From Spirochaetota bacterium (GTDB lineage Bacteria > Spirochaetota > Leptospiria > Turneriellales > Turneriellaceae), in NCBI GenBank assembly GCA_029561505.1, contig JAKQXK010000493.1, forward strand, positions 1-29,100: a stretch of DNA of 29,100 bases, read 5' to 3'. The translations under genes and the position numbers were made by a program. Positions 23,714-29,100 of the stretch are shown one piece after another; within the stretch, counting starts at the first letter, position 1; each line of letters opens with the position of its first letter. Under the pieces are notes generated by a model, which searched no databases, was not told the DNA's origin, and saw only the letters and a program-made list of their open reading frames with translations.

Positions 23714-25026
23714 GGGATATCTCGTTCGACGTGTATGTTGCCGGTGGGCCGGGCAAGACCTACAATGAGAGTGTCACCATGAAAGCGGGAATTTCTCTCA
23801 GAGGGGGCTATGATGCTACTAATGGCTGGGCAAGAAATATCAGCAGTTTCGCATCGACGATAGTCCCGCTTGGAGACCGAGGCATCTCGGCATACAGCGA
23901 TATTACTTTGGCATATCAGTCTTCGACGATCATCGAAGGTATGGCCATTTCGAGCGACACAACGTCGTCAGCGGTCTTTGGCATAGTCACCGTGAACTCG
24001 AATATCCAGATTCAAAATAATAAGATCGACTTTGCCAATAATTCGACCGGTGGCATCATTGCAGTCAGTGTAACAGGCGCTAACGTTATCATCACAGGCA
24101 ATAGCATATCTTCGAATGCTGTGTACTCAGCAATCGGAGTGAAGTCTCTGGAAGCCAATTCAGCACATATCAGCCAAAATACCTTTACGTTATCGTCGAA
24201 CAATTCGTTGTCCTATGGCATCGCCCTAAGTGGTGGCTTAAATTACCAGATACAGAATAATGCAATGACCTTAGTGGGTACAAATCTGGTGACCGGCATC
24301 GATATCCTAGGCGATGTAACTGCGCTGAATGTCTCATCGAACCTAATCTTCGCAAAAACCACTGCCATGTATAACGCATCTGGCCTGATTATTAATACCT
24401 CAAATGCGAGTACTTTTACATTCCAGAATAATTTGGTTCTGTCTAGCAGTTTACAGTCTTCAAGGAGCATGGTAGTGGGTGGTCAGACGACAAGCGCGAC
24501 CGCAACTATTGTTAACAATACAATGGCAAGCGTAGGTAGTGGATTTTCTACGACAAATATACAGATTCCATTCCCCACCGGCCCCACAACGAGTGTGCAA
24601 TCGAATATTTTATTTAACTCTGGAGCAACCTTAAATTCTGGCATCTATGAAGGTTTCGGCGCGAACCTGGCAGATTTTACGGGCAATCTGCTGTTCGATA
24701 TGTCAACAGGTCTCTACATAAACAATGGCAACACGGGTTCGCCGCTGACAACACAGGCAAGCTTAACGTATGCAAACACGATCGCGCCCGCCGCTGGCTC
24801 GTGCACGGGCAACCTAGCGCCGTGGGACAACGCCGCGGGCCCAAATACTGCATCAGTTTTTAGTGCTGGCTTCGTTGCTCCGACCTCTGTGACCACCGCC
24901 GCTGACCTTAAGACGTGGACCATCAAGGGATATGTCAACGCCACTAGCGGCCCCGCAGATCTCGACGCATCCGGTGGTTGGTCGACCGGAGACATAGGCG
25001 CGAACGCAGCTGCGGCCGGGCCATGA
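23710..25026 (+). pseudogene. Beta-helix lipoprotein, 3' part (frameshifted)
   Basis: The continuation of the preceding lipoprotein in another frame. The first usable start is GTG at 23710, but homology-like sequence reaches back to about 23635. The 438 residues carry many Asn/Ser/Thr/Ile-rich rungs (N-N-K-I-D-F, G-N-S-I-S-S, Q-N-N-A-M-T, S-N-L-I-F) of a right-handed parallel beta-helix, preceded by D-V-Y-V-A-G-G and S-L-R-G-G-Y-D-A-T-N-G-W-A-R-N, the usual DUF1565 opening in leptospiral surface proteins. It has no signal peptide and would not be exported by itself, which supports one split gene. The region is more AT-rich than its neighbours, as expected for its Asn/Ile content. If the frameshift is a sequencing error, the gene is intact. 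Confidence 0.8.
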
Positions 25027-25089
25027 ACGACCAGTATTTAGATTTCAACAAATTGCTACCCTTGAAGATATAGCCGGTATTTCGCAGGC

Positions 25090-25112
25090 AAAAAAAAAGC
25101 CGCGAAGGCGGC
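25090..25112 (-). terminator. Terminator-like hairpin facing minus strand
   Basis: On the minus strand GCCGC-CTTC-GCGGC is followed by nine T residues, a textbook intrinsic terminator. No minus-strand gene is recognised upstream of it (25113-25321), so it may end an unannotated small or antisense transcript, or protect the lipoprotein gene from opposing transcription. Confidence 0.55.
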
Positions 25113-25321
25113 GGCCAATGCGAGGGCCGAGATTGCGGCTGGCAGGACAGGCCAATTGGCGCAAGATTCCATATTACCCGTCGCTTTACTTCAAATGCGT
25201 TGATCAACAAGAAGATATCTGGTCAATTCGCATAGCAACTATGACAACCTCGTGTGAACGCTTAGCCCACCCGGCCCCACAATCTAATTGACCAAGGCGG
25301 AGCTCATACCACGATGCTGCA

Positions 25322-26218
25322 ATGAAACAGGCATCGCTTAAAATCATCACCCTCTGCGCGCTAGTGGGCATCACCACTTACGCCAACGACAACGGCCTCG
25401 GCAGAGCACAGCAGTACACGCCGAACCAGGCAAACTGGAAAACCTTCGCCACAAAGCCCTTTGTGGGCGGCACCAACACTGCGCATGACCCCGATGGCGT
25501 AGGTTGGATAAAGCGCGAACAATGGGACGCTGCGAAATGGGACGGCACGGTCTACGATCCTACCAAAATGACAAAGAAGCAATTTGCGGCGGCCATCTGT
25601 CCCGGAGTTGATCGGGTAAGGGGCTTGCGCGAGGTTTTTTATAAGCACAAACCTTTTGCCGATAACAAGAACCCCACCAAAGCCGAACTCGATGAGTGGC
25701 ACAGAATCGCGATCAACCATGTGCGTGCACTCGTCGGTTACACCAGCGAAGATCGCCAGGTGAAGAAAGACCATTGCATGTTTGCACGCGCGCTGTGGGG
25801 CGATGAGCGCAAGTTTACGAATAAGTGGGATTCAAAATACCCCGGCAAGCTCGGCTCTGCAGCGGGCCCTTGTCTTGGTTCTAAGAATGCGCACTGCGGT
25901 GCGACTTTTATTCCCGACAAAACCGATCAGGCCGCTTACCTGCCGGCGGGTCACCCGGGTTGCAAAACTCAGCAAGGTGCAGAGGGAGTTTTCAGCTGGC
26001 CCAAATCAAATATTCCGTGGTCGATCAAATGGTCCCGCGCGTTCTGCAACACCCTCGGTGCCGAAGGTTTCTGGGGCGGGCATGTCGGCCCTTGGTTTCA
26101 CCGCGAGAAATTTGGGTTGAATTTCTGGGATACCCAACCCGAAAACAACAATAGCAATACCATCGTGCGCGCGAAGTGGACGGGTAAGTTGATGCCGAGT
26201 CTGTATAAGAAGCCGTAG
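25322..26218 (+). CDS. Secreted protein with six cysteines
   Basis: A 298-residue exported protein that I do not recognise. It has a signal peptide (about 1-21, ending T-T-Y-A) and a mature part rich in Trp, Lys, Gly and Asn. Six Cys are present (A-I-C-P, D-H-C-M, G-P-C-L, A-H-C-G, P-G-C-K, A-F-C-N), likely forming disulfides. A stretch W-H-R-I-A-I-N-H-V-R-A-L-V-G-Y faintly recalls the first helix of CAP-domain proteins, but the other CAP motifs are absent. It is a periplasmic or extracellular protein by inference. A small lipoprotein with six Cys in its mature part follows 45 bases downstream on the same strand, probably co-transcribed. Confidence 0.7.
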   Translation: MKQASLKIITLCALVGITTYANDNGLGRAQQYTPNQANWKTFATKPFVGGTNTAHDPDGVGWIKREQWDAAKWDGTVYDPTKMTKKQFAAAICPGVDRVRGLREVFYKHKPFADNKNPTKAELDEWHRIAINHVRALVGYTSEDRQVKKDHCMFARALWGDERKFTNKWDSKYPGKLGSAAGPCLGSKNAHCGATFIPDKTDQAAYLPAGHPGCKTQQGAEGVFSWPKSNIPWSIKWSRAFCNTLGAEGFWGGHVGPWFHREKFGLNFWDTQPENNNSNTIVRAKWTGKLMPSLYKKP

Positions 26219-26263
26219 AACCAGTATTTGTTGCCACCCTACGTGAGCTAGAAACCGAGAGCC

Positions 26264-26539
26264 ATGAGAAAGAATGTGTTGATGCCCCTCACGTTGGTAG
26301 CAGCGTTTGCGCTGACCGCAGGCTGCCGCACGACCGACAAGGCCATGGCGATCTGCGAAGAGAACAACCGCAGCTGCCATCGGGGTTGCTCAAACAGCAA
26401 TGCGAATTTTGATAATTCGAAAACAGCCCACCAGAGCATCAGCCAGTGTGACATACGCTGTGACAGAAACTATCAGGCGTGTCTGAAACGGCAGCAAGAC
26501 AAGAACGTGCGGATCATTGATGATACGCCGGGAGATTGA
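26264..26539 (+). CDS. Small Cys-rich lipoprotein
   Basis: A 91-residue lipoprotein. The signal peptide ends in the good lipobox L-T-A-G-C21, and the mature part carries six further Cys in a regular order (A-I-C, S-C, G-C, Q-C, R-C, A-C), with C-x(6)-C-x(3)-C like spacing, suggesting a compact disulfide-bonded helical hairpin. GAGAG precedes the ATG at 26264. It lies directly downstream of the secreted Cys-containing protein and may work with it; the function is unknown. It ends ten bases before the convergent pseudouridine synthase gene. Confidence 0.75.
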   Translation: MRKNVLMPLTLVAAFALTAGCRTTDKAMAICEENNRSCHRGCSNSNANFDNSKTAHQSISQCDIRCDRNYQACLKRQQDKNVRIIDDTPGD

Positions 26540-26549
26540 ACTTTCATCG

Positions 26550-27410
26550 TTAGGCAAAAAGTTTAAGAAACTCTGCCGGCGCCGGTGACTGAAACGACAT
26601 CGGCTTCTCAGTCACCGGGTGTGTGAACGCGAGCACGTGTGCGTGCAGTCCGAGTCGGCCGAGCTTGTCGCCCTGCGCGCCGTATTTCGAATCACCTGCA
26701 ACAGGGTGGCCAATGTCTTGCATGTGCACGCGAATCTGGTTTTTGCGCCCGGTTTCCAATTCAACTTCAAGCAGAGTGTGATCTTTGCCGCGCTTCAAGA
26801 CCTTATAGCGCGAGACGGCTTTTTGACCGCCCTCTTGCTTTTTTGATGAGTAGCTGCGCAGCGAATCAGTACCGTGCATGAAAGATTCGATTGTCGCACT
26901 ATCTTTTTCGACGACCCCTTCAACTACCACTAGGTAGCTGCGCGTCTCGATGCTCTGCTGCCAGTTTTGCCGCAGGTGGCGCTGCAGGTCTTTGTCTTTG
27001 ACGAACATCATAATGCCTGAAGTGTCACGGTCAAGACGGTGAACCACCAGCACCTTTGTTTTAGGATTTCTTCTTTTCACGTATGCGCTTACCAACCCGT
27101 GGGCTGTACGCTCTTTGCCAAGGTCTGTCGAGACCGAGAGCAAGCCGGCCTCTTTGTCGATCACAATCACGGCCTCATCTTCGTAGATGATCTTGAGGCC
27201 TCGCAACGCCGTTGGCTTGCCCTGGGGCTTTTTACCAATGCCGACGACCTGCCCTTCGCTGAGAGGGTGGTCGAATTTAGTCGATAGTTCGCCGTCGACG
27301 GTCACGAGCTTTTTTGCGAGCAGTGCTTTTACCCCGGTGCGGCTCTTGCCATGCAGCGACTGCATGAGAAATTCCATCAGCGGCCCGGGCGTTTTGACGG
27401 TGAACTGCAT
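26550..27410 (-). CDS. RluA-family pseudouridine synthase
   Basis: A 286-residue RNA pseudouridine synthase. Residues 1-75 look like an S4-type RNA-binding domain (L-L-A-K-K-L-V-T-V-D-G). The catalytic domain carries the diagnostic H-R-L-D-R-D-T-S-G with the catalytic Asp, then S-Y-L-V-V-V-E-G, E-L-E-T-G-R-K-N-Q-I-R-V-H and G-D-S-K-Y-G. The family isomerises uridine in 23S rRNA or tRNA; whether it is RluC, RluD or another member cannot be decided. Its ATG follows the TAA of the alpha/beta hydrolase gene immediately, so it is the last gene of a compact operon. Confidence 0.92.
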   Translation of the reverse strand: MQFTVKTPGPLMEFLMQSLHGKSRTGVKALLAKKLVTVDGELSTKFDHPLSEGQVVGIGKKPQGKPTALRGLKIIYEDEAVIVIDKEAGLLSVSTDLGKERTAHGLVSAYVKRRNPKTKVLVVHRLDRDTSGIMMFVKDKDLQRHLRQNWQQSIETRSYLVVVEGVVEKDSATIESFMHGTDSLRSYSSKKQEGGQKAVSRYKVLKRGKDHTLLEVELETGRKNQIRVHMQDIGHPVAGDSKYGAQGDKLGRLGLHAHVLAFTHPVTEKPMSFQSPAPAEFLKLFA

Positions 27411-28262
27411 TTAAGCGGCCCGCACAAATTTGAGAATCTTTTGCCAATGCTCGGGGGTTAACCTCGCCATGAGGTCGTTGTGGTCTGCGTTCGGCACGAT
27501 GATCAGTTCGTTAGACCGAAACAGGGTGGACAGCTCTTGTCCCATCGAAACCGGAATCACACTGTCGCGGGCCCCGTGAACTACCAGCGTCGCAGCTTCG
27601 ACGAGCGGCGCTTTGGCTTTGTTATTAAAGACATCCACCACGAGATGGCGCGCCAACGAAAAGAAGTGGTGCGCTGCCGTGTCAGGTGCAGAAGTAAAAG
27701 GCGCCATGAGGATTAACCGCTGCCCCAACTTCTGCGCGGCCATTTCGGTGGCGACGCCGGTACCGAGCGAGAACCCCCACAGAATTGTGTCTTTCGCCGC
27801 ATGGTGGTAGAACTCGCGCATGAGCTGCAAGAGCGCGGCAGAATCTTCATAGATATTCTGCTCGCTGGCCGTATATTCGGCAGCAAAACCATAACCGGGA
27901 TATTCAGTCATCAGCACGCTGAAGCCCTCGCGCAAAAGCAGTTCAGCGATGTCTTGCATCGAGCCCATCACCTCGCCGTTACCGTGAAAGAGCACGACGA
28001 GCTTCGGCCCCGATTTCGCGTAGTAACCGAAAGCGGTGCGTGCCGTTTTTGCGGTCACGATTTTGCCGCCGGGCAACGCGGGGGTAAAACGGTAGTTTGG
28101 CGCGGGAAACAGCAAAGGTCGAGTCAGCGCGCCGCGAAAAGACATGACGAGCACAGAGATTGCTGCAATCACCAGTGTCGCGACAATTAAGAAACGCGTT
28201 GAGCCTTTGGCTGTTGGTATCACAGCCAATTCTCCACTCTTAAACCCGGGCCCTTGCATCAC
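27411..28262 (-). CDS. Membrane-anchored alpha/beta hydrolase
   Basis: A protein of up to 283 residues with one N-terminal membrane anchor (about 24-42) and an alpha/beta-hydrolase domain. The oxyanion region is L-F-H-G-N-G-E, the nucleophile elbow G-F-S-L-G-T-G, the acid H-G-A-R-D-S-V-I-P and the base N-A-D-H-N-D-L. Related proteins (BEM46/ABHD13 type) are membrane serine hydrolases of unknown substrate. The ATG at 28262 has AGGTGA upstream but overlaps the VOC gene by 23 bases. GTG at 28226, just after the VOC stop and eight bases behind GGAG, is an equally plausible start that leaves the anchor intact. Confidence 0.88.
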   Translation of the reverse strand: MMQGPGFKSGELAVIPTAKGSTRFLIVATLVIAAISVLVMSFRGALTRPLLFPAPNYRFTPALPGGKIVTAKTARTAFGYYAKSGPKLVVLFHGNGEVMGSMQDIAELLLREGFSVLMTEYPGYGFAAEYTASEQNIYEDSAALLQLMREFYHHAAKDTILWGFSLGTGVATEMAAQKLGQRLILMAPFTSAPDTAAHHFFSLARHLVVDVFNNKAKAPLVEAATLVVHGARDSVIPVSMGQELSTLFRSNELIIVPNADHNDLMARLTPEHWQKILKFVRAA

Positions 28263-28647
28263 GCCAGATCACCTCAACAATATGCCCATCAGGGTCGGTG
28301 AAATATGCCGCAAGGCCCCACGGGTAAGGCACCGCCTGACCGCAGGGGTTACCGCCGGCGTTGGCGGCGAGCTTCAGCACACCGTACGCCTCGTCGCGGG
28401 TTGCAACTGTGAGGCTCAGCAACGCGGCATTGAGGCCGGGCGTGAATTGTGCTTCAATGCCAGCCGGCTTCAAAAGATGATTAAACTCTTCGGTTTGTAT
28501 AAAGAAGATCTGCACACCGGGCAAAGCCAAAGTGACGACATCGGCATCTTGTTCGCAGCAGTCTGCGCCGAAAACGGCCCGGTAGAATTTGCACGCTCGG
28601 TTCGCGTCTGCAACGGGAAACGAAAACGCCGCCTGAAGCACCTGCAT
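28240..28647 (-). CDS. VOC-family (glyoxalase-like) protein
   Basis: A 135-residue vicinal oxygen chelate fold protein. It shows F-S-F-P-V-A-D at the start, A-C-K-F-Y-R-A-V-F-G-A, P-G-V-Q-I-F-F-I and the closing D-P-D-G-H-I-V-E-V-I-W, the standard two beta-alpha-beta-beta-beta halves. Members are glyoxalases, dioxygenases, antibiotic-resistance proteins or small binding proteins, so the reaction is undetermined. It is the first gene of the operon with the hydrolase and pseudouridine synthase, and divergent from the MFS transporter gene. Confidence 0.88.
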   Translation of the reverse strand: MQVLQAAFSFPVADANRACKFYRAVFGADCCEQDADVVTLALPGVQIFFIQTEEFNHLLKPAGIEAQFTPGLNAALLSLTVATRDEAYGVLKLAANAGGNPCGQAVPYPWGLAAYFTDPDGHIVEVIWRDARARV

Positions 28648-28726
28648 AGTGCAGCTATGCGCATGAACCGCAGCCGTAAACCTTGAAAAACGCCTTACCC
28701 CCTGTTATGGAAATTCACAGCTACGC

Positions 28727-29100
28727 ATGACCGCGCCCGAAAAAGTGTCGAAACCTGCATTCAGCGGTTATGAAAAGTTTCTGATCGCAATCCTCACTAT
28801 TCTGCAGTTCACGGTGATTCTAGACTTCATGGTGCTTTCGCCACTCGGCGCAATTCTGATGCCTGCACTCACGATCGACCCGCAGCAGTTCGGCTGGGTC
28901 GTTTCGGCCTATGCGTTCAGCGCGGGCGCATCGGGACTTCTCGCCGCGGGCTTCGCCGACCGTTTCGACCGCAAGCGCATGCTGCTTGTGTTCTATGCAG
29001 GCTTTTTGGGCGGCACGCTGCTCTGCGGGCTTGCCCCTGATTACCACCTATTGCTGGGCGCGCGCATCGTCACCGGCATTTTTGGCGGCGTAATCAGCTC
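28727..29100 (+). CDS. MFS transporter, 5' part (truncated by window)
   Basis: The first 124 codons of a major facilitator superfamily transporter; the gene runs past the window end. Four membrane helices are seen (about 18-40, 52-72, 80-98, 104-122). The cytoplasmic loop 2-3 motif G-F-A-D-R-F-D-R-K-R of MFS proteins and R-I-V-T-G-I-F-G-G of helix 4 are clear. The family resembles AraJ-like drug or sugar efflux permeases. The ATG at 28727 overlaps the stop of a seven-codon frame starting at 28707. No strong ribosome-binding site is seen. Confidence 0.85.
   Translation, partial: MTAPEKVSKPAFSGYEKFLIAILTILQFTVILDFMVLSPLGAILMPALTIDPQQFGWVVSAYAFSAGASGLLAAGFADRFDRKRMLLVFYAGFLGGTLLCGLAPDYHLLLGARIVTGIFGGVIS

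Noticed and set aside
25025..25203. Ala/Lys-rich reading frames after the beta-helix gene
   Set aside because: The attractive reading needs a frameshift in the A9 run and has no start codon; the A run and GC-rich hairpin are better explained as a terminator.

Overview
The window looks like chromosome of a Leptospiraceae-type spirochaete, most like Turneriella or Leptonema because the base composition is moderately GC-rich rather than AT-rich as in pathogenic Leptospira. This is inferred from gene content: lipoproteins with loose spirochaetal lipoboxes, a SpoIIE phosphatase behind a multi-pass membrane sensor, a double cyclic-nucleotide-binding protein, a 7TMR-DISM hybrid histidine kinase, an HTTM membrane protein, a DUF1565-like beta-helix lipoprotein and predicted outer-membrane barrels. 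No rRNA, tRNA, CRISPR array, intact insertion sequence or prophage was found.

Layout. 0.2-1.7 kb: SnoaL-like protein, a Cys-cluster protein and a Cdd1-type helix-hairpin-helix protein. 1.8-4.2 kb: hybrid histidine kinase. 4.4-6.2 kb: PF10118-type metal-dependent hydrolase and a convergent fatty-acid desaturase sharing a bidirectional terminator; a 16-bp perfect inverted repeat sits on the desaturase leader. 6.3-8.5 kb: Gdx/SugE-type SMR exporter, then an APC permease that appears to start at CTG overlapping the stop of an upstream lipoprotein gene. 8.6-12.8 kb: signalling block with a dual cNMP-binding protein, a structured palindromic intergenic element, and a SpoIIE phosphatase-TPR gene with a coupled gene of unknown function. 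13-15.4 kb: a small protein and two overlapping cell-envelope genes. 15.6-19.4 kb: free-standing NIL-domain protein, a YIP1-like membrane protein coupled to a polysaccharide deacetylase, and an SDR with an extra C-terminal domain.

19.8-26.5 kb is the most accessory-looking part: a repeat-tailed surface lipoprotein, an HTTM protein with the 3' end of a chorismate synthase gene fused in frame upstream, a beta-helix lipoprotein split by a one-base frameshift, a secreted Cys-containing protein and a small Cys-rich lipoprotein. 26.5-28.6 kb is a compact minus-strand operon (VOC protein, alpha/beta hydrolase, RluA-type pseudouridine synthase). The window ends inside an MFS transporter gene.

I did not find a clear new multi-gene defence or biosynthetic system. 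The strongest leads are the aroC remnant before HTTM, the CTG/TGA overlap start of the permease, the structured element at 9.8 kb, a shared upstream motif before the hydrolase and SpoIIE genes, the desaturase-leader palindrome, the split beta-helix gene and the codon-scrambled repeats of the surface lipoprotein. All identifications come from reading motifs; no database search was possible.
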